From the NCBI GenBank assembly GCA_022829145.1, contig CM040764.1:11862049-11926048 (forward strand): 64,000 nucleotides of DNA. The letters are read 5' to 3'. Origin of the DNA: Albula goreensis (Eukaryota; Chordata; Actinopteri; Albuliformes; Albulidae). Every line of letters begins with the position of its first letter. The first letter of the stretch is position 1. The notes under the pieces were generated by a model. The model ran no database searches. It saw only the letters and a list, made by a program, of their open reading frames with translations, and was not told where the DNA came from. The position numbers were made by a program, and so were the translations under genes. Positions 11,841 through 24,850 of the stretch are shown one piece after another.

Positions 11841-12363
11841 GCCCTCGATAAAGCCTGTCCCGCAGTCAGATGCACAAAACTAACGCCCAGCTTTGCAAAT
11901 CATTTCAATGTTTTGGTTCAATGTGGCCTACAATCCAAGCTAATTACACAAAGGGATTTTGGAAAAAAAAAAAAAAAATACATTTGATGTGGGAAATGCA
12001 ATACTTTCATTGGTATGAATTAGTTAATCGTTGAGTGCTTTACAAAACATAAAGAATGATTTACAATGATTTCTATTTAAATTACCTCAAATGTACTGAT
12101 TTTTACATGTCCTTTCAAAATTTTTACAGGAATGATTTCTTAACAGAAATTGCGTTATTTATTGTTAAATATTTTGTGTGTGTTATGTTGTGTGTATGTT
12201 TGGTGGTGACATCAGATGGATTATGATCTGGCAACACTGAAAGATGAAATAATAACAATATCTTTCAGTGTTGAATATCTTCCTCACATTGTCCTCTTGT
12301 CTGGATCTTTGATTGGTAATCTCTAGTTACAAAAATGTTGATATCCTTTTTGGCCAAAAACAC

Positions 12364-12485
<122 letters not shown>

Positions 12486-12818
12486 CACGCGCCCACACAG
12501 ACACATTCCTCCAGTCCCTATGGACACTACACTATTTGGAATCTGGCTCATACTTATATTACCCCCTGACCTCTCCAACCACAGGGGCAATGCATTGCTT
12601 GCAAGGGGGCGACAGGCTAATTGATGACTGTGGATAAGAGAAGAAAGCATGAGAAGATAAACAAAATTAGGCCACAGTGATTGATATGGCCTTCAACTGA
12701 GGGAGAGTGGACAAATCTTCCCCAAATTAAATTTGTTTGGTGATTAGCCAGAAAATTGAGCCATGCCCCCCAGGCTGTATACTTGAAGACATGCAGTGTG
12801 TGTGTCTCTTAAATTGTC

Positions 12819-12819
<1 letters not shown>

Positions 12820-12850
<31 letters not shown>
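12820..12850. repeat. (TG)n microsatellite
   Basis: About 15 TG units followed by a T-rich tail, in the opposite orientation to the CA tract 340 bp to the left. Confidence 0.92.
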
Positions 12851-12854
<4 letters not shown>

Positions 12855-13869
12855 TGTTTTTTTGGTGTGTGTGGGGGTGAAGGTAGGAACATTTTTGGTA
12901 TGTAGAAGGAACAGTAAAAACAAATCTGATCAAAGTGTTCAAGACTTTTCTACCATGAGGTTTAAATGTTTTCCTTTCCACAGACAGCTGCAGCAAGTTT
13001 GGATCACTCTGTCTGAGGACTAATTTTCTATAATTTGTCACTCATTCCTCATTTAAAATCAAATAGGTTGACTCTTTAAAAAGGGGGTAATGTTTGTGAC
13101 CCATTCGCCAGTTAACAGTTTTCATAATCAAAAGCATATCGTACACAATTACTGCCTTTCAACACTGATTAGACGTGCAGTCAATTAGGTTTTTTCTGAC
13201 TTCCAGCATTTACTCAACCTCATAACATTTACTGGTCAATTCAAAAATGAATGTATTTTGTGCAATGTTCCATTTTATTATAAATTCAGAGCCCCTTCCT
13301 TATAAGACTAAGCAATAAGACTGGGAGTTTTCCAATCTACCAGCATTACAATCTATTAATAATGTCAGATTAACTCCCACTTTTTAAAAACACAGATGAG
13401 CCTAAACAGTCAAGGGTTTTGGCACACTGCTTGCTTCAGAGAAATTGTAAAATTCTCTTGGCCGTATTAATATATCCACTCATGTTTATATACCCAACTG
13501 TAAAATTTCAGAATGTCCATAAATGCAAAAAAAAAAAGCTTTACTTGTATTACAGATGTAGTTACTGAAATTTATTGGTGCACATTTAACATCTATGTCC
13601 TATAACTGTATACAGGCCACACCAACTGACACATTATAACTTTGTTATTTGTTGCAGTGATAAAAACAAAATGATATGCAAATGAAATAAAATGATGTGG
13701 GCAAACTACACCATTGGTAGATTAAATCGCAGCAGTGATTTTAGTGTGGCCATATTGCCCCTGTTTCCCCCACTCTTTCCTACTTCCTTTAAATCAGCCT
13801 TGGGTCCTCTAATCACTCTCTGTTCATCTTTATTTCAAACATGAATGGCTTGATCTGATTTCAGTTTCT

Positions 13870-14010
13870 TAATCAGACACCCCTAGGGCTGCATGGGTCC
13901 GAGCAGGAAACGCTGGAACAAAAGTAGGGGAAGTTGGTGCCCCAGACAGCAGCCCTGTGGGTACTGCGTTGCCATGGCGCCTATGATCTGGTGGGATTAA
14001 TCTCCTAGAC
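13870..14010. promoter_or_regulatory. candidate non-coding regulatory block A
   Basis: A non-repetitive block clearly richer in G and C than its flanks, containing an AATCAGA core, a GTTGCCATGGCG RFX-like half and GGGATTAATC. It may be a conserved enhancer, but conservation was not tested. Confidence 0.2.
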
Positions 14011-15289
14011 ACATAGTCGTATCTATTTGCATCTCATAATGTTTGAAGAAATTGGATGAACAGGAATACTCTTTTGGCTGCTATTTACAATATATGTTTT
14101 CAACATGAGCCAAATGTCACTGGCATATGTAACGTAAAACATATGAGAATGGAGCAGAATGTGCCAGACGAAGGGAGCAGTAGGCAACATTGTCAGTCGA
14201 ATTCAACACTATGACAGGAATATCTCAGCACTAAACAAGTTAAAAGACTGTTATGACTGAGATCAACAATGCCGAATGGGGTTTCTAATTGTTATCAAAT
14301 GTTCAAATGTCAAAATGTCCACAGACTCAAACAAAAACCCACAAGACAATTTAACTCACTTTGGCTATATTTTTATTTTTGTCTGTTCAGCATTGTTGAT
14401 TAACACTGTAAAAGGTTATTCTGACTAACAACTGTGTGGATGGCAATATAGCCTAATTGCGGTTAGCTTGTGAAATTCTAGTATTTTTATTTGCTTGGCA
14501 GATGTTACTTACCCAACTCAATACCTCTTATACACTACACACATTTAGATACAGAAGAAATTAACATTAGCATTTATTTAAGAAACTATTGTGTAAGGTT
14601 ACTTTGTGTGGATCTAAAACTGCCATCAACGTGGTCAAGATTCAAACTGGCAAGTCTTTTCTTACAAACACAGCACAATTACCACCCCTCCACACTGCCG
14701 CTCAGTTTAATTAAGATTGAGCTGTACAACACTACATTATGAACAGACAGCTAAGCAAAAACATTGACTGAGTTTTTTTTTTCTTTTTTAAATTTAGCAG
14801 CGATGATTGAATGCCGTACATTGAAGCTGAAAATTTCAGTCAAGTACATTGAATCTTTACTTTGTTCATGACTTTTTAAGCAATAAATGAGTAAAAAAAT
14901 TAACTATGATGTAAGAGACATTTCCAAACAGCTCTGCTTTTAGCATTTAGGTTTATTGGCATGATTTCTGACCTAATTTTTTATAAGCTTAATCAAAACT
15001 AAGAAAACCTTTGTTTTCAGTCCAGAGTTTTTCTTTCACTTCAGGCCATAAGGTTTATTTATAAACTCTGTTTTGTGTGAACAAAGCCTGAATGCTTAAA
15101 TTGGCGCTCAAATAAAAGCTAGCTGGGGTTTGAATTGGATTGCACTCCAAAGTTGTCCAGCACGCCAACAGAAACAGCACTTGCCATTCCTCCTCCAAAT
15201 GCTAATGCATGCAAGGTTTTTGAAAGCATTAACAGCAAATATCACCTACTGACTCATTCAAACTGGCAGCCCTGTTTGACAAATCTGAT

Positions 15290-15480
15290 GTGATGTGTGT
15301 GCCACAGTCCTGGAGGGGCCGTTGCTGTAGCGGGGCAATGTCTCCAGACAGGAAACAGGAAATAGGGTTTCATAACATTTTTCATCAGGCAGTACGCCCC
15401 AAGAGCTCTGCAGCTGAATGGATCCTCCTGTGACCACAGTACTTTCTCCTCTTACGCCTCACTACTGGCGGAAAAGAATA
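15290..15480. promoter_or_regulatory. candidate non-coding regulatory block B
   Basis: A non-repetitive GC-moderate block inside AT-rich DNA, with paired CAGGAAACAGGAAATAGG ETS-like sites. Its role is inferred from composition and location only. Confidence 0.2.
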
Positions 15481-16720
15481 AATATACATATTTTACTAGA
15501 CCATCAAATCTCCAGTTTTCTGACATACGTAAAACAATTCAAAATGTGAAAATGTAATTTGTGAGGATAACACAAATTAAGAGCCGGACCGATAAGGTAG
15601 AGGGTAGAGGGAATGAGAGCTGCTATCTAAATCCTCACTTTTTGGAGGGACCATCATTTAGCTTTTGCACCCCACTTACACACACACCACTTAAACAATT
15701 TAGTAGTACTGATCATGTTTCTGTGTGTGTAAGGAGCAGGATGCATTCTTTTCAATATCCACTAAACGACCACAGTCGCTCCTCCTCTTTGACCTCACGG
15801 CCAGCTATGAAATTAATTCATAGACTTAAGAAATTATTTATTTTCAGTGTCTGACTCTTTGGCATTGCATCATTAATGAGATTTCATGTCATGACTCTCA
15901 ATGGCATTATGCAACTCACAGGACTTCCCCCTGCCTACCATTGTGGACAGGGCCCAAGGCTGTACCAAGCAAACAGGTATCTCCACAACAATTTTGCTTC
16001 ATTTGCGTAACATTTGTCATGGAAAGACCAAAATGTACACAGTCTCAGTAGGTCTGTGTGAACACATTTATAATATAGTAAATGTAACATAGGTATGTCT
16101 GGAAGTGTTCAGCTGAAAAGTTCTCAGTTTAAGATTGGAAACAGTAAGAATTTGTTGAGCTAAGATGTAGTTTGAACAGGTTTTCATGCTATAAGATTTG
16201 ATTGTCTTTTTTTTGCAAACTTCATTCTACCACTGACAGTTTTCTAGAAGCAGATTCTCATAATCATCATGATGTTTATATTTTTCTTCAGTCATTATGC
16301 CACTTTTTGCAAAACCTCTGAGAACATCGTAGTGACTCTGTAGCCAAAGCTAAGTGCTCATGTCAAGAGAGAAACATGATGAAAAACACATATTGGGCCA
16401 GTTGCAAAGACCACAACCCAGTTTTCGACCTCAAATTTAGACCGCTGAGTTCTATTAAAACTGGTACGGCTGTTCCTAATCTTCTGAGAGTGTTTAGCGG
16501 GTCTGTGGTCTAAATTTGTGGTTTAAACGTCTCTGTCATGGTCCATGTAGTTGACCCATTACCCATCTCCATCACCTGCATAAAGTAATAGGAGGAGTGA
16601 CACTAGCACTGATCTGTCCTCTTCTCAGTGTGATATCGTACCATACTGTCAGAAGACTGGATGCAAAGAAAAGCCGTTTCAATCAGGAGTAGGATTCTAG
16701 CAATGGTGTAATAGAAAACG

Positions 16721-16850
16721 TATGTGTGGGTCTGTGTGTGTCTGAGTGCGTATGTGTGTGTGTGTGTGTGTATGTGTGTGTCTGAGTGCGTATATGTGTG
16801 TGTCTGTGTGCATGTGAGTGTCTGAGTGTGTATGTGTGTGTGCGTGTATA
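16721..16850. repeat. imperfect TG-rich microsatellite
   Basis: TG repeats interrupted by a recurring TCTGAGTGCGTAT-type phrase, giving a higher-order pattern of about 50 bp. Open frames here are low-complexity artefacts. Confidence 0.9.
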
Positions 16851-18104
16851 TGTGAGTCCACATTACATCTGAGCCCTTGGTACTGCACACCAGAGGAAGC
16901 TAAAAGTCTTCCAGCTGTCACTTTTTTGATTTCAGACTTTCATGTTTTCAATTACCATTAAAAAGCAATACGTTTCAGTTTCCCATGAAACATTCTGCAT
17001 ACTGAGCTCGAAGAAGGGAGGGAACTGAAGAGAGCCTCAGATCCAATGGCAAAAATTCTCCTGTGAAGGGAACCAAAGAACCACTATCCAGCTCCACTCA
17101 TGTTTCTGTATGGGTTTGACCTTTAAATGGCTCAAAGCAACATTACAAAGTTAAAGGCATAAAATATCAATAAAATCCAAATACTCTCCTGAAATTTTAC
17201 ATGTATACTTGTATTATGTTATCACACTTTGTTGAAATCTTTGAAAATTATTCTAGTTGTCAGTATTTCTGTATGTGACATACAGTATATAAATTATACC
17301 TTGTTGCATTTGAAGTTTTTTTACAGTAATCTTCATAGAATATTTTCTGGAAGAGTGATTAGATTCTGAGAGTGTTTCCTCTGGATGCTGTACCAGGTCA
17401 TTAGATTTGACATTTTTTTAAGTATCTCTGTTTATTGTCTTAGACTTTAGTTCTCTCAATCCTTGTCTACCTTACATTCAAAGCAAAGGGCACCTGGTGC
17501 TATGGAAACTATGTAAGCTGTTTGTTGATTTCACTTAATATCCTTTCCTAATGCACAATTGGATTTCTAATGTGTAACCCTCTGCATGAATGAACAGATG
17601 GAGTCCAAGAAGAGATGCTGAGATTCCAAAAAAGTGTGTGTAGCTGATTTAGACTGAAATGTTGACAGCAGACCATCATTTGTACCTGTAATTCATTGCA
17701 ACCTCAATGAAAGACGGATTTAAAGAGATGAATGCCACAGCTGGAATGCTCTCAGCCTTTTTGAGCCAGCAGTGCAAACCACCATGTGATCTCCTGCCTG
17801 ATGACAGATGCCAAACAGAGCTGAACAGGGCAGGGCTTGGCCAGTCCCTTCCAGGAAAAACAGGTTGGTGCTGGACTGGTGCTGGTGGGCATTCTTCCCT
17901 CTGGACCAAACAGAATAGCAATACCCCTTTGCAGTCATGAGGCCACAGTACTTCAGGGAACCCAGTCATTCAGACATAAACCTTTGCTCCACACTATTAG
18001 TTATTGATTAATTAATTATGATCATTAAGTTTCTGTGATGCTGAGTGTAAAGTGTAGGGGGTTGCCTGGCATCTAGACCAAATTTACTGATATGACTGTC
18101 TCCA

Positions 18105-18235
18105 TCAGTCCATCCCCAGAGTATGATCAGCTTTCATTAACCACTTATTCTCCATTGCAGCTGATACATAGTGAGCGATCTCTCCCAAAAGGGATCCACC
18201 GTGCTTCACCATGGTGGGTGCTGCACATTTAAACA
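18105..18235. repeat. degenerate teleost interspersed repeat fragment
   Basis: Contains GCAGCTGATACATAGTGAGC followed by a decayed spacer and CCATGGTGGGTGCTGCACAT. The order matches, from memory, a very common teleost repeat segment of the form 'agctgatgtgtggtgagcgt...ccaggtgggtgctacacat'. It is heavily mutated, so it is old. The family name is not certain. Confidence 0.4.
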
Positions 18236-18789
18236 ATTTTCAAGACCTTGAAAAATGTGAAAGGTTCAGCCTTTTATCACCGAGAGATGGATGGATTGCA
18301 GGAAGTAATTATCCCCCATGAAAGAAGGATTGATTTCAGGAAGAAGGGTACACATAAGATAAATGAAAGGGTTGAAGATGTGAGGCTGAAAAGCGGATGT
18401 TGTCCAGAAAACTATGAAAAACGATGAAAAGTATTAGTGCATATTGGTGTTAGGGTGGTTACAGTGTGGTGGTGTTAGGTTGTCAAAGAATATCGTATTA
18501 ATATGCAAGTAGAAAAGCATCTTATGTTCATGATTATATTCTCTATTTAGATCAGACTATTATTTCGGTTACCAAGACATAGCTTCACAAGATTGAAGAG
18601 TAAAATGTTATCATTTGGTTGTTGTCATGTTTGAGAGTCAAGGTCTGGCTTTAAACTCCCCATTCAACTTCTCTTTGTTAGGGCTATTTACACACTTGAT
18701 TACATAATTCAACATTTTAATACATTTTTGTGTTAAGGGCCTATCAGATGTTTCATTTACATATTAGTCAAAGTTCATGCTGGTAATAG

Positions 18790-19020
18790 AATGCTGACAA
18801 CTCATTCATCTGACATACGGTTTGTGTTTGGTGTGTTTACAAATATATTAAAGACATTGATGCAGCTAATTAGATCCTGTAGCTCCTCTGTGTGGGGAAT
18901 TCCGTCAGTTGCTTTCTCAAAAACCTTACTGCAGTTTGAGATCCAAACATGGCGAAAACATCGCCCACTCAGCACTTCATGAGAACCCTCGAGAGCCCCC
19001 TTGAGAAAAGTTTCATAAAG
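18790..19020. promoter_or_regulatory. candidate non-coding regulatory block C
   Basis: A non-repetitive block with a CTAATTAGAT homeodomain-type palindrome core, placed directly left of the MITE-like element at 19031. It looks like a developmental enhancer in composition. Conservation was not tested. Confidence 0.22.
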
Positions 19021-19030
19021 ACAAAACATA

Positions 19031-19206
19031 GGGCCTGATTTACTAGAGAATTTTATAGGTGAGAAAATGTTTTGCTAATGCAAGAAAAGTAAGAAAGCAT
19101 GTGACTGGAGCAAACTATCAATCTCAACCAAACATAACTCTTGTCATTGAAACTACATGTACAAAAATGTTATCATGTGCTAAAGGCTTTGATAAATCTG
19201 GCCCTT
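19031..19206. mobile_element. small MITE-like non-autonomous DNA transposon
   Basis: The left end reads AGGGCCTGATTTACTA and the right end, read inverted, reads AGGGCCAGATTTATCA, giving terminal inverted repeats of about 16 bp with three mismatches around an element of roughly 175 bp with no coding capacity. The GGGCC(T/A)GATTTA ends recur in vertebrate MITEs. A three-base TTA/ATA-like flank would fit a PIF/Harbinger-type element, but the duplication is too decayed to be sure, and a hAT origin is possible. Confidence 0.5.
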
Positions 19207-20274
19207 AAGGTCAAATATACAACCTGCTTAGGATGACCAAGGCTACATGAGTATAAATACACTGAGATGATGCCACCTTCTGATGTAGTTTATTAAATGA
19301 AAAGTTTTATTGCAAACCACAGACAGTATGTATAATTAGAAGTTGAAAGGGCACCAAAAACAACTAGAGTGGATTATTTTATGGTAAATACAAGCACATG
19401 TTCTCACTGCACTCAAAAAAGGAACCCAAACTCAATGCCTTATTTAGTCTTTTTCCATTTTTGAACAAATTTGGAAAACCTGTGATGTGTTAATATTTTC
19501 CAAAAACATAAACAGAGTATTTGCTCTGCTTGTGCATTGTTTTCTTTATATGCACATCCTGATAATTTGTCCTAAGGTGTGAAAAAAACTATCATCTATC
19601 TATCTATTCCACAGAAAATATCTTGGTGAAATACTTGGGTTTTCCTGCTGCACTGTATGGAAACTAATGCATAGTGCTTCTGTTTCCATGAGGACTAGAT
19701 TCTAAATGTTACAGGAACAGCCTTCACAACTTTCAGATCCTACCTCAGGGACTCTGATTCTGTCAGGAAGGGAATACACTCAATTTTAGAGAATTTGAGT
19801 GCTGTTCTGAGTGAGCTACAGCAGAAGGAAGGTAAAAATCTTGTGATAGCTTAATTTCACTTCAGTGTTTTATGGGAGTGGGAGATAAGAGTTGATGGTA
19901 TCAGTAAGACACTTATCAAGGAGAATTCCCAGAGTGCACATTCAGCTGCTTAATTCAAACCAGAACAAGGTGCTTAACTGAAATCAAAACTTCATGGGCC
20001 CAGGATTGTGTTAAATTAACATCAGGCTAACGCAAACAGTGACTGCACAAGAAAGGCCACGTGGTTACATGTGGACCCTTCATTGCCTACACATTCACTG
20101 GAAGTCCCGTTTGACTCATTTTAATTTAGATAAATCACATCCCATTGTTTGACAATGGTGTTGCCTATTTATATAAGTCTAAAAACAGACAGTATTTGGC
20201 TTCCAAATACTTTTCCATCTAGCAACCTGAACTACTTCATAAACAATCAATGCTTCCATTTTTGGAATACTTTT

Positions 20275-20560
20275 TATGCATGTATGGGGAGCTGGATAAT
20301 GGGCCGTTGCTGCAAGCTGTGAATGACATTTGAGAAGGGTGACACGATGAGACAGGGAGCCAAAGCTTCAAAAGGCACACAGTTATTTTCCCTCACAGTC
20401 ACATAATAACTAAGGGTATGTTGACAGGACCGAAGCACTTCAGAGATGCGATTTTTTAATCGGTTTAATGAAATCATTATTGACAATTGTGCTTGTGAGA
20501 CCCCCCTGGGGTTTGGGGCCCTGGGCTGCAGCACCATAAGAACAATGTTTGGAGAAAAAC
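20275..20560. promoter_or_regulatory. candidate non-coding regulatory block D
   Basis: A low-repeat block with several ATTA/TAAT cores (for example TTTTTAATCGGTTTAATG and ATCATTATTGACAATTG, the latter SOX-like) flanked by GC-richer sequence. It resembles conserved enhancers near homeobox genes. Conservation was not tested. Confidence 0.25.
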
Positions 20561-22089
20561 TACACACATTTCAATTTTTATTAACAGCTTTATCTACAAA
20601 AACCACATCAACTTTTCATATGAAAGTATAAGTTAAGTTGAAGGGTAGCATCACTCATCAGGCTCATCAGTACATGCCTGATAAACTTCTGTTTTCTCAG
20701 GTTCTCATTTCTCCTGTGATCCTCCTGTCAGTTGAAAACATCTTAATATATGTCTGTATTTTGACACTGCTTATGAAACACTCAAACATTGAACTTTTTC
20801 GTCATGTTAGAAAATAAAGGGCTTATAACCCAAACAATATCATTCCGTGGGCATCTCTGTGGATAATTTCACGAAGGCAAAGTGCATACAGACCAAGCAT
20901 GATTAGATTTTCCCTATATACCATTAGCAGGCAGGCAATGACATCTAGCAAGACAATTGTTAAATGAATGTGTTGCAATGGTTTCAAAGTAGGATAAACT
21001 GAAAATTTCAAACCATTGAAGTACCAAAGCACAAAGGTATTGCAATATTCCAATACTGAGCAGAGTTGGAGTAGACAGGAAAGGAATGGTGGGAGTACAA
21101 AAGAAAAACCCCTACTCAACCAAATCCAGACTGAGGAATCTGAGGGCAACAATCAGATTACATGCAGTTTGTCCTGAATATTCTTTTGCAGATGCTCAGA
21201 GCTGAGTCAAGTTAAACATACCCGGGTTATTTGAGTTATTTTTCTATGATTTTCTGATCATTGAAAAAAGGAAACAGATGCTCACATTTCATTTTAACAC
21301 ACTGTAAATCACACATTTGAAAGTGTGTCTGTCTCTCGCAATCAGCGTTGAAATCATATCACTGTCTGTGCCTTGTGATGCAAGACCCATTGCATCAGTC
21401 CCTCCATTGCTCAGGAGGTCTGGATTAAAGATTTATCCCTGAGCTAACACCATCCCAGAATATGAAAACTCAGAAGTGAACACCTGTAAATTATTATGTC
21501 CATTGTAGCAGTCAGTGAGATAAAGCTGGCAGGCGAGCGAACCCCCTTTCTTTTCAGGGATCTCCCCTGTCTCCTCTTCTCTCCTCTCCGCTCCTGTCCT
21601 CGCCCCAAGCTCAAAATAGTTTATATGGGATTTTCATGGATCTGGCCCGAGCCACAAAACCCTGTTGTGAAGAATAATTGCTCTTCCCCTGAAGATTACA
21701 ACAATTTTAATAGATTTGTCACCATTGTCAAAGCACCCCACCCTCTGACCGCACACAAACAATCAAAGCTAGCTACGATATTACTCTGGCTTATCTTCTG
21801 TTTAAAATGTTCAAGATGGTTTTAAAAAGCAAAACAGAGAAGATTGTGCCTTTTGTGGAAAATGTAGTTAATAAGGAGAATATTTTATTTAGTGTTTTTG
21901 CAGGTTTTAGTGCCTATGTGGAAAAAGACAGAGAGACTCATAGATTTTCCTTTCATTTTCTGAGTTTGCAATGGGCATAACAAGTGAAGCCCAGATTGCA
22001 CCGCGTTATTAAACCCTATGTTTATATAAGAGCCCTTCTCATTTTGCTAGGCACGGCACACTGTAGACCTCTTTATGACATTTAGTTCA

Positions 22090-22545
22090 ATAGGAAATTA
22101 TTTGGACTGAACGTGGAATACCATCATCTCGGCTGAAGCAGTGTATGATTTTTGGAGGGTGGTCTTCAGAGAAGTAATTTCCCCAAGTGGTATTTTTAGC
22201 TGCAATATTCCTTTATGATGCTTTAATATCTCTACATTTCATAGAGGAATGTCCCCTCTTACCACATGAAGCTTTATGTGGCTGTATGACATTAGTGGGC
22301 ATCGCTGACACAGCAGCTGCATATGAGCTGGCCGCTGATGGAGAGCTATTTTTCAGATGCCAGCACCTGATACATGTTACTGTAATGACTGTGAAATGGC
22401 CATCAGAACAGTTCTGCTCTCCGGTAACATACGGCTGTGGGTGGCCATACACTGTGTCACCTGTGTATTCAGTCCTTTCAGATCTGTTGAGTTGTGGGTG
22501 GAAGGGTCACACTGTTTGTGCAGCTGGGTTTTGGATAGTGTAATG
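22090..22545. promoter_or_regulatory. candidate non-coding regulatory block E
   Basis: About 450 bp without simple repeats, of even composition and with an unusually long open frame (22187-22543, plus) that has no family resemblance. Long ORFs with no homology inside homogeneous blocks are common in conserved non-coding DNA because stops are not enriched there. An enhancer is more likely than a gene. Confidence 0.25.
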
Positions 22546-24559
22546 TTAATATCCTACATTTTACTGCAATGTCCAGCATTGGGAGAGAACTTAATTATTT
22601 AGATTATCCATTTATTTGTGAGAGGACGGGTTATGTCACTTACGCTCAAAAGGATGAAAAATCTTTTACCAAATGTAACATAAAACTATATAAAATATTT
22701 ATGAACTTTATGTTCCAGTTCTACTAGCTCATGTTTAGCAGTTGTTGGAAAATATTTAAACCTCTTATTGAATAAGAAACAACACATTAAAAAGCAAAAA
22801 ACATCTAAAGTAATACCTACAGATACAAATACAGAGCAAAACCATGGGGCAGAGATAATTAATTGATGACATAATGGAGACGCTGAATGGAATAATCCAT
22901 GTGGGGCATTGGACAGGCACTGGCTCAACAGTGGAGGGCTGTAAGTGCCTCAGCCACAGCACTCTTGGTACTCATGTGGCATAGTGATAAGTTAAGGCAC
23001 AGCTTGTGATATCAAGTTGGGGAGAAAATCAAATAAGAGGGAAAAATGTGACTTCACTGTGGCCAGGGAAGTCCACTGGTCCTGTGTCATGAGTGGAGGA
23101 AACACAGTCACAGGCACTCGTAAATGAGCAGCTCACTCAGGTAGTGTAGTATGAGGTGTAGGAGGAGTACAGTCAAGGCAGGAGGGGCCATACTCCCATA
23201 TTTCAGAAAAAACAAGTTTTTCCCTGATATTTATTTAGTCTTCGCAATCTGCTATAAATTGGCATAGATACTCAGTCTATGAGATACAGTCTGTAGTTTT
23301 TCCATTTCAAGGAAGCAATCCCGGAAACATTCCAAGAGAGATCTCTGAAATTAAAAGATGGAACAATGATGACCTGTTGATATGTTGGTTGAAAGTAGCC
23401 ACATGTGTCTTTTTCTTTGTCTTTTTTGTATCTGGACAATCACAAAAGTATAACACTTGAAAATGAAAAATAATGCAGACACATCAATCTCGCTTTGAAT
23501 AAAAGTCATACACATAATAATACCAACAATAATAATCAAACTGTTAAATACTTTTAAGTTGATAGTAAATCTTACCAGTGGTTTACCAGTATCAACTGCG
23601 GTCCCACATGGCCTCAACCCAAATGCTTAAAAAAACGCTACCTTCTGGCAGATGTTCAGTTCAGTCACATTTCTTTTGGTTAGGCCCAATTTTAAAGCTA
23701 ATTAAAAACAAATCCAGAGATTAACTTTTCATCACTGGGGGAAATCAAAACTGCTGCCACCTTTTAAAGAGTGTTGTTTTCTCTCTTTTAATGATGTGAA
23801 GCTCTGTCAGAACATGTGGATCGAATTGGAGAACGCAAATGGTTTGTTTGTTCCTGAAGTTGGCTGCTGCTGAAGTGAAGGGAATGAGCCTCACACCTAA
23901 TTTCTTTCAGGACTCATGGAGGACAGCCGATTTGGTCCCAGAACCTCTTCCTCTCACCAGCCCCGGGTGTGAGTTTCTTTCTGAAGGAGTAAAGTTTCTT
24001 TCATTCAGAAGGGTCGCTCAGCACACGATTGTTGGCAGTCTTTATTGTTACACACAAAGCAACATCTGTCATTAACTTCCAACTTATCATTTATTTTTCA
24101 AGTCAGGCTGAATTAATTAATGTCAGGATACATTATCAGTATTCTATTTTTCAGTAAACCCTAAATATCATATTATCACAAAGTTATTCATTTAACTGTT
24201 CTCCATGTTGTTGAGATTTTTCTGCTTCTCAGTTAAGCTTACTTGATTAGTGCTAGCCACATCAACATCCACAGGAAAGATGACCTAACGTTGACTTTTG
24301 AATACTGCATGGCTGAAGGAACAGCTCATGTACCTCTGTCTTGTTCTCCCTATTTGAAACAATGAAAGGATTATCTCAAGGGCACATTATTTGCTTTTAT
24401 TATAAAAGACGAATCACTATCACCAGGCCAAGGTGAGGATCATGTCACACTATCATTGTTCCACAGCGATCTTTGTGTACTGAACAGCATTCTTAGTAAA
24501 CAAAAACAACAAATCTTGAATGGTGAATGTGTTTCTGCCTTTAATATAATGTATCCTTG

Positions 24560-24850
24560 TTGTGGAAATGCAGTAATGAAACATCTCCCCGTCAGACCAC
24601 AACAATATTTAGCTGTCTGCCCAGCAGGGGGTACTGACGTAGGATCGCGTTCTGTTTCAAATGATTTGCCTGGACGTCAGTCCCCTGCTTTGCTTTGTGG
24701 TGGGGAGTCTTTCATTGCCACCACCGTTGCCATGGTCAAGGTCAAAGTTACTGTGAAAGTCAGTTTCAGCCTTGATGCATTCATATACAGTCTGGGGAGA
24801 GGAAACCACTTGAACTTGATGTCTCTGCAAACACTGTGAGCAACAAATGG
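24560..24850. promoter_or_regulatory. candidate regulatory block F with CTCF-like site
   Basis: A non-repetitive block containing GCCCAGCAGGGGGTAC at about 24619-24634 (plus orientation), which matches the CTCF core CCASYAGRKGGC at 11 of 12 positions. It is followed by a CAAGGTCAAAGTTA nuclear-receptor-like direct repeat at about 24738. Binding is predicted, not shown. Confidence 0.35.
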
